The notes under the pieces are model-generated. The model was not told where the DNA came from. It was given only the letters and a program-made list of their open reading frames with translations, and ran no database searches. The position numbers and the translations under genes are program-made. From positions 5,643,001-5,707,000 of the forward strand of contig NZ_CP134771.1 of NCBI RefSeq assembly GCF_031880315.1: 64,000 nt of DNA, written 5' to 3'. Below, piece after piece: positions 8,845-18,341 of the stretch (its first letter is position 1; each line of letters begins with the position of its first letter). This DNA comes from Pseudomonas baltica (GTDB taxonomy: Bacteria; Pseudomonadota; Gammaproteobacteria; Pseudomonadales; Pseudomonadaceae).

Positions 8845-9603
8845 CTACGGCCTGACCGGGTGATCGTACTTTCGCATGATCCGCTCCAAGGCCCCCGTGT
8901 GACGCAACCTGTCCAGCGCGCTGGACCAGGCATTGACCACCTTGTCATCGGCGTCGCGGCTGAAGGCGATGTACAGCGAGGAGTGGTAGAGCTCGACCGG
9001 TATCTGACGCAAGGTACCGGCAGGGATATTCAGTTGGCGGCTGTTGTACGCCACGCCCGCTGCGGTATCGCCGACGATGAGGTCGGTGCGCTTGGCCAGC
9101 AGCATGCGGTACAGCTGCTGGTTGACGCTCGCGCTTCTGTCGAGGTTGTTGAAGCCTTGCGCCTGCAGCAGATCCGGTATCAGGCCGGCTTTGCGCGTGG
9201 TGATCTGTGGGGCTTGATGCAGCTCTTCGAGGGTGTTGACCGGCTGCTGCGCATCGGCCAACTGATAGGGGTAGATGGACTCTTCCACAATCGGCCCGAC
9301 CCATTTGTACAACGGCTCGCGCTCAGGGGTGCGGAACAGTGAGTACAGGATCGTTTTCGGGCGGGAATTCAATAGGTAGGTAGTGCGCATACTGGGCACC
9401 AGGGCAATCTCGAAGTGATCCCCGGTGAGCGCCATGATGGCTCGCACGATCTCCGTGGTCATGCCAGTGAGCTGGCCGTTCTCCTGATAGTTATAAGGTG
9501 CCCATTCTTCAGTAACGATTTGGTAGTCATCGGCTCTGGCGGGGGAGCCAGGGATACCGAGCAACATGCACAACAGCGCTAGAATGGGTATCGACCGTTT
9601 CAC
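8845..9603 (-). CDS. Periplasmic amino-acid-type binding protein (SBP_bac_3), orphan
   Basis: A 252-aa protein of the family 3 solute-binding fold. It starts at a GTG (9603) preceded by AGGA. Residues 1-24 form a signal peptide (ALLCMLLGIPGSPARA|DD). The mature part opens YQIVTEEWAPYNYQENGQLTG and keeps the family shape but without a close match to a known amino-acid binder. No permease or ATPase lies next to it, so it may work with a distant transporter or act as a sensor-type protein. It is 129 bases from the MFS start and 119 from dctM and reads in the same direction. Confidence 0.8.
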   Translation of the reverse strand: MKRSIPILALLCMLLGIPGSPARADDYQIVTEEWAPYNYQENGQLTGMTTEIVRAIMALTGDHFEIALVPSMRTTYLLNSRPKTILYSLFRTPEREPLYKWVGPIVEESIYPYQLADAQQPVNTLEELHQAPQITTRKAGLIPDLLQAQGFNNLDRSASVNQQLYRMLLAKRTDLIVGDTAAGVAYNSRQLNIPAGTLRQIPVELYHSSLYIAFSRDADDKVVNAWSSALDRLRHTGALERIMRKYDHPVRP

Positions 9604-9722
9604 GTGTCCTGCCTGATGGGCTGTGCGGAGTTCAAACTGGATGTGAATCCAGCGACCACGTGAGTATAGGTACAGACGTTGCCAGACACACGAAATCCGC
9701 GACAGCCGCTGCGCAGGAGCGT

Positions 9723-11006
9723 TTATGGCATCCCCAGCCACTTGGGCAGCGCCAGCGAGATGATCGGCACATAGGTGATCAGGATCAGGAACATCAACAG
9801 GATCGACAGCCACGGCAGCGCCGCGCGGATCGTCTGCCCCAACGTCAGGCCCGTGACCGCCGAGGTCACGAACAGGTTCAGGCCCACCGGCGGATGCACC
9901 AGGCCGATCTCCATGTTGACCACCATGACAATGCCCAGATGGATCGGGTCGATGCCCAGTTTCGTCGCGATCGGGAAAAAGATCGGCGCCAGGATCAGGA
10001 TGATCGCCGACGGCTCCATGAAGCTGCCGGCCACCAGCAAGACGATGTTGACCATGATCAGAAAACCGATCGGCGTCAGTCCCTCGGACACCACCCAGTT
10101 GGTGATCTGCTGTGGAATCTGCTCGGTGGTCAGCACGTGGGCGAACAGCATCGCATTGGCGATGATGAACAACAGCATGATGGTCAGCCGGCCCGATTCG
10201 AGCAGCACTTTGGGGCAGTCGCGCAAGCGCATGTCCTTGTACACGAACAGCGCGATAAAGGCCGAGTACACCGCCGCCACCGCTGCCGCTTCCGTGGGCG
10301 TGAACAGGCCGCTGTAGATGCCGCCGAGGATGATTACCAGCAACAGCAGGCCCCAGAAGGCCCGGCGTGCGGTGGCTAGCCACTCGCCAATACTCACGCG
10401 CGGTTGGGCTGGGAGCTTCTTGATGCGGGCGACGATATAGATCACCACCATCAGCACCACGCCCAGCAGGATGCCGGGTACCACCCCGGCCATGAACAGC
10501 TTGCCGACCGAGGTTTCGGTCGCGGCCGAATACACCACCATCACGATCGACGGCGGAATGAGGATGCCCAGCGTACCGGCGTTGCAGATGATTCCCGCGC
10601 CGAATTCCTTGGGGTAGCCCGAGCGCACCATGCCAGCGACTGCGATCGAACCGACGGCCGCCACGGTGGCCGGCGAGGAGCCGGACAGCGCTGCGAACAG
10701 CATGCACGCCAGCACCGCCGCAATGGCCAGGCCGCCACGGATATGGCCGACGCAGGCGTTGGCAAAGTCGATCAGGCGCTTGGCCACGCCACCGGTGGTC
10801 ATGAATGCGCCAGACAGCAAAAAGAACGGTATGGCCAGAAAGGTGTAGCTGTCGGAGGTCTCGAACAGCTTTATCGCCAGCGAGCTCAGGGAGTCGTGGC
10901 TGAACAGCAGAATCGATACCGCCCCCGACAGCCCCAGCGAGATTGCGATCGGCACGCCCAGGAACATGAACACGAAGAGCAGCAAAAACAGGCAGATCAC
11001 CGTCAT
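9723..11006 (-). CDS. dctM: C4-dicarboxylate TRAP transporter large permease DctM
   Basis: A 427-aa inner-membrane protein with about 12 segments. It is the ion-coupled channel subunit of a tripartite TRAP importer for succinate, fumarate and malate. Landmarks are FLFVFMFLGVPIAISLGLSG at the N terminus, GGVAKRLIDFANACVGHIRG near residue 95, and the C-terminal MVVNMEIGLVHPPVGLNLFV motif typical of DctM. The start codon shares one base with the dctQ stop (TGATG), so translation is coupled. The dctP-dctQ-dctM order and sequences match the Pseudomonas C4-dicarboxylate system. Confidence 0.95.
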   Translation of the reverse strand: MTVICLFLLLFVFMFLGVPIAISLGLSGAVSILLFSHDSLSSLAIKLFETSDSYTFLAIPFFLLSGAFMTTGGVAKRLIDFANACVGHIRGGLAIAAVLACMLFAALSGSSPATVAAVGSIAVAGMVRSGYPKEFGAGIICNAGTLGILIPPSIVMVVYSAATETSVGKLFMAGVVPGILLGVVLMVVIYIVARIKKLPAQPRVSIGEWLATARRAFWGLLLLVIILGGIYSGLFTPTEAAAVAAVYSAFIALFVYKDMRLRDCPKVLLESGRLTIMLLFIIANAMLFAHVLTTEQIPQQITNWVVSEGLTPIGFLIMVNIVLLVAGSFMEPSAIILILAPIFFPIATKLGIDPIHLGIVMVVNMEIGLVHPPVGLNLFVTSAVTGLTLGQTIRAALPWLSILLMFLILITYVPIISLALPKWLGMP

Positions 11007-11638
11007 CAGTGTTGCTCCTCGCTCGGGTTGGCCAGCTTCGTCGCCTCGCGAGCTTCGTCCGCCAGGCCCAGGCCGGTCTGGCGACCGGTGTAGAGGCGAT
11101 AGAAGATTTCCAGATAACGGGCAATGATCAGGGCAAAGCCGAAGGGCACGATGGCGGTGATGTAGCCGACCTTGACCCCGTAGCGGTCCAGGTCTTCAGC
11201 ACCGACCCCTGCCACCAACAACGCCGACACCCATTTGTAGCTCGCCGCCAGCAATAGTCCGGCGTAGGCCATGCAACAGGCACAGGCGAGCATCGACAGC
11301 AAACGCTGCACCGGTTTGCTGGTCTTTTTCACCAGCACGTCGACGCCCAGGTGGCCGGCAGTACGCACGCCGTAGCTGATGCCGAAAAAGATCAGCCAGC
11401 CGAACAACGCCTTGGTCAGGGCCACGCTCCAGGTCATCCCCTGGGCGTAGCTCATCAGATGATCGCCGACGCTGGCCAGCGCATCGCTGGCGAATGGGAC
11501 CTTGTCGCTCAGGGTGTAGAACAGCGTGTAGAGGTTGTTCAGCGCCACGTAGGTGAAGGTTACCAGGGTCATGGCGGCCAGCAGGAAGGCGATCATGCCT
11601 TCCTCGAAGCGCTCCCAGATTCGTCTGAGTGATTGCAT
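11006..11638 (-). CDS. dctQ: C4-dicarboxylate TRAP transporter small permease DctQ
   Basis: A 210-aa four-helix membrane subunit that anchors DctM. The N-terminal WERFEEGMIAFLLAAMTLVT is characteristic of Pseudomonas DctQ. I start at the ATG at 11638 (MQSLRRIWERFEEG); the frame is open 22 codons further but without a ribosome site. It lies downstream of dctP, separated by 156 bases that contain a long REP-type hairpin, and overlaps dctM by one base. Confidence 0.94.
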   Translation of the reverse strand: MQSLRRIWERFEEGMIAFLLAAMTLVTFTYVALNNLYTLFYTLSDKVPFASDALASVGDHLMSYAQGMTWSVALTKALFGWLIFFGISYGVRTAGHLGVDVLVKKTSKPVQRLLSMLACACCMAYAGLLLAASYKWVSALLVAGVGAEDLDRYGVKVGYITAIVPFGFALIIARYLEIFYRLYTGRQTGLGLADEAREATKLANPSEEQH

Positions 11639-11711
11639 CGGTGTTCTCCGATCAGGGCATGTGCAGGGCCGGTGAGGACGCGCAAACAGGGGCTGATAAG
11701 GCATGACTGGA

Positions 11712-11790
11712 GGGCCCTATCGCGGGCAAGCCTCGCTCCCACAGTGCAAACAGTTCCCTGTGGGAGCGAGGCTTGCCCGCGAAGGGGCCC
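11712..11790. repeat. Paired REP-type hairpin between dctP and dctQ
   Basis: Two inverted copies of the common Pseudomonas sequence TGTGGGAGCGAGGCTTGCCC lie at 11721-11743 and 11759-11781, with a 15-base loop. The stem extends outward through GGGCCC on both sides. The hairpin stands right after the dctP stop (11795), where such elements can stabilise the binding-protein mRNA and lower expression of the membrane genes downstream. Confidence 0.9.
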
Positions 11791-11794
11791 GACC

Positions 11795-12808
<1,014 letters not shown>

Positions 12809-12816
12809 TTATTGTT
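12809..12816 (-). promoter_or_regulatory. A-rich Crc/Hfq-type (CA) motif in the dctP leader
   Basis: The coding strand reads ACAACAATAAAAAAGGAG, so AACAATAA (fits AAnAAnAA) runs directly into the Shine-Dalgarno sequence. Binding of Hfq-Crc here would block ribosome access. Inferred from the motif and position only. Confidence 0.5.
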
Positions 12817-12911
12817 GTATGAGAAGCCTCTATGGGCCTCTTTATCCAACCAACCAGCGATCAGTATCGGCCTAAGATGGGTCAATCCGTTGCGTGTTGA
12901 GAATTAGCTTT

Positions 12912-12955
12912 TCGATAACCCAGCGTTCGTTGCACACGAACGCTGGCGCTATCGA
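12912..12955. promoter_or_regulatory. Long dyad upstream of dctP (candidate activator site)
   Basis: CCAGCGTTCG (12920-12929) and CGAACGCTGG (12937-12946) form a perfect 10-base inverted repeat, with outer arms TCGATA and TATCGA. It lies about 120 bases upstream of the dctP start in a 357-base gap (12794-13150) without a gene. No T-run follows, so it is not a typical terminator. A binding site for a dicarboxylate regulator is possible. I could not see a convincing -24/-12 promoter beside it. Confidence 0.35.
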
Positions 12956-13150
12956 GTAGTCATGAGGCCAGGCATCGCCACCCGAAGGGTCTGGTCCAGA
13001 ATGCACGAGAGCGGGTGGTCATGGTTTTATCGCGTATCAGTCATCCGCACGGCTCTTGGTACATACCCGCGCTTTGACTTCACTGCCCTGTGCGGGCCAC
13101 AGTATTGCGCCCATCAAACGCGGTAGCCCCTTGAACAAGGACATACAGAA

Positions 13151-13585
13151 ATGCTGACAGGACAGTGCCTGTGCGGGGCAGTGGCTTTCTCCCTGAGCAC
13201 AGAGCCGCTTTATTTCTATCGGTGCCACTGCTCGCTGTGCCGCCGACAAACTGGCACGGGTTATAACTGCGCGACGATCGTCACTGAATCCAGTTTCAAG
13301 TGGCAGGCAGAGGAGGGCGCAATAAACAGCTGGGTCAAATCCAGCGGCTATCGGAACGACTTCTGCAGACAATGCGGTTCGACGGTGCCCAATGCCTTGC
13401 GGGGCTCGCGTTATGTGTGGGTGCCATTGGGGTTGTTGGCAGCGCAGAGCAGCGCCATGGCATGTGTGGGGGATTATTGCGTAGGGGATGCGATGCCGTG
13501 GGATACAGTGCGGTCCGGGCATGTTTTTGAGGCTGCGGTGGAATCGCTGGAGTCGCTGATCAGGGCTTTGCGGGTTGAGGGTTGA
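13151..13585 (+). CDS. GFA-family zinc protein (glutathione-dependent formaldehyde-activating enzyme-like)
   Basis: A 144-aa protein of the GFA/CENP-V fold. The metal-binding cysteines are visible: GQCLCGAV at 4-9, CHCSLCRRQTG near 29-34, and FCRQCGSTV near 78-81. The family binds zinc; a few members were linked to S-hydroxymethylglutathione formation but most have no known function. The ATG follows AAGGA at a 9-base distance. It stands alone, convergent with the HTH gene at 13636. Confidence 0.85.
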   Translation: MLTGQCLCGAVAFSLSTEPLYFYRCHCSLCRRQTGTGYNCATIVTESSFKWQAEEGAINSWVKSSGYRNDFCRQCGSTVPNALRGSRYVWVPLGLLAAQSSAMACVGDYCVGDAMPWDTVRSGHVFEAAVESLESLIRALRVEG

Positions 13586-13596
13586 GGGGCTGAGGT

Positions 13597-13619
13597 GGAG
13601 CGGTATTGCGGACCGCTCC
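13597..13619. terminator. Hairpin between convergent genes
   Basis: GGAGCGGT and ACCGCTCC form an 8-base stem with a 7-base loop between the GFA gene and the HTH gene. No T-run follows on either strand, so a role in termination is only suggested by position. Confidence 0.3.
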
Positions 13620-13635
13620 GCGACGCTGGCGAACA

Positions 13636-13875
13636 TTACGGCTTCAGCGCTTTAGCCTCTGCAGCCAGACACTCAAGCGCAAACTGCTCGGTATACGTCA
13701 TCTGAATCGGCGTGGTTTCGCCCTTCACGGTCCGTTCACCCTCTAGGATGTAGCGAATGCGCTTGTCAGTCACACCGATGCGCTTGGCGATCCATGAGGG
13801 TGTCTGCCCAATGCGCGAAATCAGCTTGTCGGCATATTCCGTGGAAGGGTTGTAGTGTTCTGCGTTGGGTGTCAT
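13636..13875 (-). CDS. Small helix-turn-helix protein
   Basis: A 79-aa protein with a central helix-turn-helix (LISRIGQTPSWIAKRIGVTD, then KRIRYILEGER). The rest is acidic to neutral and ends at LAAEAKALKP. It resembles short Cro-like or phage-type regulators, but no partner gene or phage module is near. The ATG at 13875 is chosen because a GGA ribosome site precedes it and the helix-turn-helix is complete; the frame is open 26 codons further. Target unknown. Confidence 0.65.
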   Translation of the reverse strand: MTPNAEHYNPSTEYADKLISRIGQTPSWIAKRIGVTDKRIRYILEGERTVKGETTPIQMTYTEQFALECLAAEAKALKP

Positions 13876-14005
13876 GTAACGTCCAGATAAAAGTGATTCG
13901 TTATGCGCACACGGTGCGCTAATTATTGGATTGTGTCGCGGGCTCAATGACATTGTTCAGCGGTGACGCCAAGCGCGCTCAACGCTGCATCGCCTGGCCG
14001 CACCT

Positions 14006-15133
14006 TCAGCCCGGCGCCACCGCGCGCCTGAGGGTAATGCGCGTCAGCTCCGAAGGCACGCCCAGGCGTATGGCAAAACCAGGCCAGAGGGCCGTGCCGT
14101 TGTTGACGTACAGCTGCATGCCATCGACATCATAGAACCCGGACACGAAGCCCTCGTTGGCGCGGGCGATGATCAGGTCGAGTGGGCGGATCATGCCGCC
14201 GTGGGTATGGCCCGACAACTGCAGCGCCACGCCTTGGCGGGCGGCTTGCCGGGCGTTGCGCGGTTGGTGGTCGAGCAGAATGATCGGCGCATCGGCGGGG
14301 GCTCCGGCCAGAGCCTGTTGCAGGTCTGGCCCCGGCAAGCCGGCGCGCGGCGCGCTCAGGTCGGTGACCCCGGCGATGACCAATTGCGCACCGTTGCGTT
14401 GGATTACCGAGTGGCTGTTGGTCAGGCGCTTCATGCCCAGCGAGACGAAATACTGCATCCACTCCTCGTTGTCGAAGAAGTACTCGTGGTTGCCGGGGAT
14501 CACATACACCCCATCGGCCGCGTGCAGGTCCCGCAGCGGCTCGACGTCCCGCGTGCGCGCGCTGAGCGGGCCGTCGATCAGGTCGCCAGTGATTACGATC
14601 AGGTTGACCCCCAGCGCGTTCGAGCGCTCCACCACCGCGCGCGCCCACGGCTCGTTGAACAGCCGAGTGATGTGCATGTCGGTCAGTTGCAACAGCGTGT
14701 AGCCGTCGAACTGCGGGGGGAGATCTTTGATCGCCACTTCGATATCTTTCACCGGCGGCACGCGCACCGCTTGCTGTACGCCAACGGCTGCCAGTATCAG
14801 CGCCGCGGTCCCCAAGGCATAGCGCAGCGTGGCGGGTATGGTCAGCCATTGGCGGCGCACCAGCATCGTCAGCAGCGTGCCCAGGTCGACGACAATCTGC
14901 AGCACCGCGATCAGCAATATCGCGCCGAACGCCCAGTTAAAAAACATCAGCACAGCGCGCGGAAACTCCGGCGAGAACACGCTGCCGGACGAGAACCTGG
15001 CATACAGGTGGTACTGCGAAGCGAGCAGCAGCACCAGCGCACTGGCCAACCTGACGGGCAAGGGCCATGGCATGGGCCAGATGAACCGAACGATCACATA
15101 CAGGCAAGGGGTGCTGAACATAACGTGAAACAT
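14006..15133 (-). CDS. Membrane-anchored metallophosphoesterase (YkuE-like)
   Basis: A 375-aa protein. The first ~150 residues hold four or so hydrophobic segments (for example LYVIVRFIWPMPWPL and LMFFNWAFGAILLIAVL). The C-terminal calcineurin-like domain shows the di-metal motifs in order: LTDMHITR, TGDLIDG, PGNHEYF, LDHQPRN and SGHTHGG. It likely hydrolyses a phosphodiester on one face of the inner membrane; related proteins act on UDP-diacylglucosamine or unknown lipids. The ATG at 15133 has AGGAG 7 bases upstream, so I reject the longer open frame. Confidence 0.87.
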   Translation of the reverse strand: MFHVMFSTPCLYVIVRFIWPMPWPLPVRLASALVLLLASQYHLYARFSSGSVFSPEFPRAVLMFFNWAFGAILLIAVLQIVVDLGTLLTMLVRRQWLTIPATLRYALGTAALILAAVGVQQAVRVPPVKDIEVAIKDLPPQFDGYTLLQLTDMHITRLFNEPWARAVVERSNALGVNLIVITGDLIDGPLSARTRDVEPLRDLHAADGVYVIPGNHEYFFDNEEWMQYFVSLGMKRLTNSHSVIQRNGAQLVIAGVTDLSAPRAGLPGPDLQQALAGAPADAPIILLDHQPRNARQAARQGVALQLSGHTHGGMIRPLDLIIARANEGFVSGFYDVDGMQLYVNNGTALWPGFAIRLGVPSELTRITLRRAVAPG

Positions 15134-15308
15134 CAAGTTGCTCCTGCGACCCTGATGGTCGGCGCGCATGGCGAAAAGGCTTTGAAAGGGCTTTGCCAGA
15201 GAGGTTGAGATCAATTGCCAGGGCGATACGTTCATATCGAGCGGGGATTTTTCGGTGCAGCAGGCGTTGAGCGAGGAGGGGCTGCTGTAACGCCCGGATC
15301 GACAACTG

Positions 15309-16541
15309 TCAGGCTTTAGCCACCAGCAGCCCGCGCTGCACCCGCCGCACCAGATAGACCGCAACCACCGTGGTGGCGACCAGGCAATAGCCCACCACGT
15401 CGAAGTGCAGCACCTTGCCGTCCGCGCCGATCATGACGATATGCCCGGCCAACAGCGAGGCAAAGCCGCCAGACAACTGCTGGATAGCCGAGCTGACGGC
15501 GTTGAACGCGCCGCGATGGGAGGGCGCAGGGACGCCAGCGACCATGGCCTGGAAGGGGATCAGCCGCGAGAAGATCCCCACGAACAGCGCCGCGTTGATC
15601 AGGATGACCCAAGGCAACGGCACGTTGGACAGGTGTGTGTAAAGCGTGACCATGACGATGGTCAGTGCGCTGCCGAGGTAGAACACCGGGAGCTTGCCGA
15701 CGGTATCGCTGGCGCGGCCGATCAAGGGCCCCGCGACGATGGTGCACAGCCCGGTGAGCAGGTAGACGGTGGGCAGGCTGGTGATGTCGATGCCCAGGTT
15801 GTTAACGGTGAAGGCGCTGCTGAATGGCATCAGCATGTAGCCGCCGGTGGTCAGCAGCCCGGTGGCGGCGAAGGCGGCCCAGTGCTGCGGGGCCGTCAGG
15901 GTGTTGAACAGATGCCGAAAGGCGCTGTGCTCCTGCGGGGCTTTGAGGTGGTCGGCGACGGGCCGCATCACCAGCCCAATCACCAGCCCGCCGGCCGCGC
16001 CCATGGCGGCCAGCAGCAGGAAGGGCGCGTGCCAGCCCCAATGGTTGGCCAGGTACAGGCCCACGGGCAGGCCGAGCACCTGGCTGGCGGCGAATGCAGT
16101 CTGCAGCACTCCCATGACCCGGCCCCGCGATTGCGGGGCGAACAGGTCGGCGGCGATGGCCAGCACGATCGAGCCGATCACCCCGGCGAAGATGCCGGTG
16201 ACCACGCGCGCCAGCAACAAGGTCTCGAAGCTGGCAGCCAGACCACACCACAGCGTGCCCAGGACGAATCCGCCGTAGAAAAACAGCAGCAGTTTCTTGC
16301 GATCGAAGCGATCGGCAAAGCCTGCGGTGATCAAGCCGCTCAGCCCGGCAGCGAACGCGTACGAACTGACCACCAGGCTGAACTGGCTGGCGGACATGCT
16401 CAGCGCCGGCATGATCATCGCACCCAGCGGGGCCATGAGCATGAAATCGATAATGACTGCGAACTGCAGGGTGGCCAGCAGGCCGACGACGAATTTTTGA
16501 TAGCGGCTGAAGGGCGTCAAAGCGGTAACGTCGGAGGTCAT
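15309..16541 (-). CDS. MFS transporter, AraJ/YdhP-like exporter type
   Basis: A 410-aa carrier with 12 membrane segments. After TM1 comes the fold seen in drug or sugar efflux proteins (SQFSLVVSSYAFAAGLSGLI) and the conserved loop GFADRFDRKKLLL between TM2 and TM3. The start is uncertain: the ATG at 16541 fits the family length but has only a weak GAG before it, and an ATG 15 codons upstream is also open. No operon partner. Substrate unknown. Confidence 0.8.
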   Translation of the reverse strand: MTSDVTALTPFSRYQKFVVGLLATLQFAVIIDFMLMAPLGAMIMPALSMSASQFSLVVSSYAFAAGLSGLITAGFADRFDRKKLLLFFYGGFVLGTLWCGLAASFETLLLARVVTGIFAGVIGSIVLAIAADLFAPQSRGRVMGVLQTAFAASQVLGLPVGLYLANHWGWHAPFLLLAAMGAAGGLVIGLVMRPVADHLKAPQEHSAFRHLFNTLTAPQHWAAFAATGLLTTGGYMLMPFSSAFTVNNLGIDITSLPTVYLLTGLCTIVAGPLIGRASDTVGKLPVFYLGSALTIVMVTLYTHLSNVPLPWVILINAALFVGIFSRLIPFQAMVAGVPAPSHRGAFNAVSSAIQQLSGGFASLLAGHIVMIGADGKVLHFDVVGYCLVATTVVAVYLVRRVQRGLLVAKA

Positions 16542-16663
16542 CGATGGGCTCGGGCTGAAATGTACGCAAAGCGGGCCGCCAATCATGGGGGAAAAGCGCC
16601 GGATAAAGAACCCTTGTCAGCGATTTGCGGCCTGGTCGCTGTCGAGGCCCTTGAGCGCCCCCT

Positions 16664-17152
16664 TCAAGCGCGAATGTCGCGAGCGTTCTTTTTCTGCAGG
16701 ATCGTCGATGCTTCGTTGTAGTCACGCTGAAAGGCGTCGCTGCTGATCCAGGTCACCGCAGCGTCTTCGTCTTCGCCGTAAAAGATCTGACGATAGACGA
16801 TCAGCAGCCCCATCATGAAATCGGTCGCCGGCTCCGGCGCTTCCTCGGCGACGACCAGCTCCAACACCGGGTACTGCAGGAATATCAGACACATCGCCAA
16901 CAGGCTGATGCCTTCGCCGACTTTCATTGCCTGGAAAAGATCGTCGAACTGGGCCGGGTCGAAGCCGTTCTCTTCGATATCCTTGAAGTCGAAGGTGCTC
17001 AGATCGATTTCAACGTCATCGAAGGGCTCATTGATCAACGGGTTGGCCAGCAGTGGATGGACGACGTTGGCTTTAGGTTTGCTCGAACGATTTTGCTTGG
17101 CCTTGGCTTTGGCCCGCTGGGCACGTTTTTGCTGTTTGTCGGGGGAAGCCAT
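16664..17152 (-). CDS. Conserved hypothetical protein with basic N terminus
   Basis: A 162-aa protein I do not recognise. Residues 3-28 are Lys/Arg/Gln-rich (KQQKRAQRAKAKAKQNR). An acidic stretch follows (EPFDDVEIDLSTFDFKDIEE), then a mostly helical part with a hydrophobic patch (SLLAMCLIFLQYPVLELVV). The charge pattern suggests a nucleic-acid-bound or self-associating cytoplasmic protein. It stands alone between an MFS gene and the Rieske oxygenase. Confidence 0.7.
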   Translation of the reverse strand: MASPDKQQKRAQRAKAKAKQNRSSKPKANVVHPLLANPLINEPFDDVEIDLSTFDFKDIEENGFDPAQFDDLFQAMKVGEGISLLAMCLIFLQYPVLELVVAEEAPEPATDFMMGLLIVYRQIFYGEDEDAAVTWISSDAFQRDYNEASTILQKKNARDIRA

Positions 17153-17271
17153 GAGGCGTGTTCCTTGGTCGGGACAGGATAATCAGGCCCGTATTGTATT
17201 CAGTCTTGCGGGGTTCGTCGGCGTTGGCGGGCAGATTTATTTGGCAGATGCGGGCGGCGATCAATCGAAGT

Positions 17272-18336
17272 TCAGGTCGCTGTACTGGCGATCAAGCTTT
17301 CAGAGGCGTGCCGATCTTCAGCGCTTTGCAAGGCGATGCGCCTCGCCAGTTCGCGCCGAAACTTGATCGGCCCTGCGTCGCTGGGCAGGTTTATCGGCGC
17401 TGTGCGGGGGTTGAGCATGCCTTTGTGTACGGCCGCCAGCACCGCGCGGTCTTCGGCAAAGGCATGCTGGACATCTTCATCGAATCGACGTGATACAGCC
17501 TCGTTGTCGGGGTCAAAGTTGCGCATCTGGAACCAGTAATAGCGGGTGGTGTGCGCGTCGACCGGCGTCATGAAGTTGTAGGAGTTCATCAAGAACACCT
17601 CTTCGTGCATCGGCGCGTCATCGTGCCCGGTGCCGGCGGGGGTAAACACCGCCTTGATGATGGCCTGGCAGGGGAACTGGACTTCGTAATGCTGCAGTCG
17701 GTCGCACGGCCCGGCGAAGGTCACGAACTGGGCGTAGAACGGCGCCACCTCGACGTTGCGCATCCAGCGCGAGACGATCACACCATTGGCTGTTTCGGTC
17801 ACGGTGACCGGCTCCGACGCACAGGCCGCATTGCCGAAGGACGATTGATGCACCCACGCGACATGGGACGGGTCGAGCAGGTTGTCGGTCATGTACAGGT
17901 AGTTGCACGGCACGGTCATGCTGGCCCCGCAGCTGAGCCCCCATAACGGATCACCCCATTCGGGTACCTCGCACAGGCTGGCCGGGTCTGCCAATGCCGG
18001 GTCGCCCATCCACAGCCAGACGAGGCCGTAGCGCACCTGCAGCGGATAGCTGTGAACCTTGGCCCTGGCCGGGATTCTGGCGCTGGTGGGCGCACGGGTG
18101 CAGGTGCCCTCGCTGTCGAAGGTGAGGCCGTGATAGCCACACTCGACCTGGTCGCCGTCCAGGCGCCCCATCGACAACGGCAGCTTGCGGTGCGGACAGG
18201 CGTCTTCGAGTGCTTTGATTTGCCCATCGGCTTTGCGAAACAGCACCACGGGCTCGCTCAGCAAGGTAGTCGGGAACAGGCCGTCACCGATTTCATTCTC
18301 GCTGGCAGCCACGTACCAGGCGTTGCGTAAGTACAT
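17272..18336 (-). CDS. Rieske non-haem iron oxygenase, VanA-like O-demethylase family
   Basis: A 354-aa oxygenase component, the length of vanillate O-demethylase VanA. It begins MYLRNAWYVAASENEI. The Rieske [2Fe-2S] site is CPHRKLPLS plus CGYHGL (residues about 47-69), and the mononuclear iron site is DNLLDPSHVAWVH (D-x2-H-x4-H, about 148-160). Such enzymes need a ferredoxin reductase (VanB type), which is not next to it. It ends 6 bases after the M14-like gene and probably shares its transcript, so its substrate may be released or prepared by that hydrolase. Calling it vanA itself would go beyond the evidence. Confidence 0.86.
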   Translation of the reverse strand: MYLRNAWYVAASENEIGDGLFPTTLLSEPVVLFRKADGQIKALEDACPHRKLPLSMGRLDGDQVECGYHGLTFDSEGTCTRAPTSARIPARAKVHSYPLQVRYGLVWLWMGDPALADPASLCEVPEWGDPLWGLSCGASMTVPCNYLYMTDNLLDPSHVAWVHQSSFGNAACASEPVTVTETANGVIVSRWMRNVEVAPFYAQFVTFAGPCDRLQHYEVQFPCQAIIKAVFTPAGTGHDDAPMHEEVFLMNSYNFMTPVDAHTTRYYWFQMRNFDPDNEAVSRRFDEDVQHAFAEDRAVLAAVHKGMLNPRTAPINLPSDAGPIKFRRELARRIALQSAEDRHASESLIASTAT

Positions 18337-18341
18337 TCGGG

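Noticed and set aside
8845..11124. A 759-codon minus-strand frame running from within dctM to the orphan binding protein
   Set aside because: The first two-thirds is antiparallel-frame reading of dctM; the true gene starts at the GTG at 9603 with a signal peptide.
17272..18336. Assignment as vanA
   Set aside because: The motifs fit the VanA family, but no vanB reductase or vanillate genes are near; the substrate is left open.
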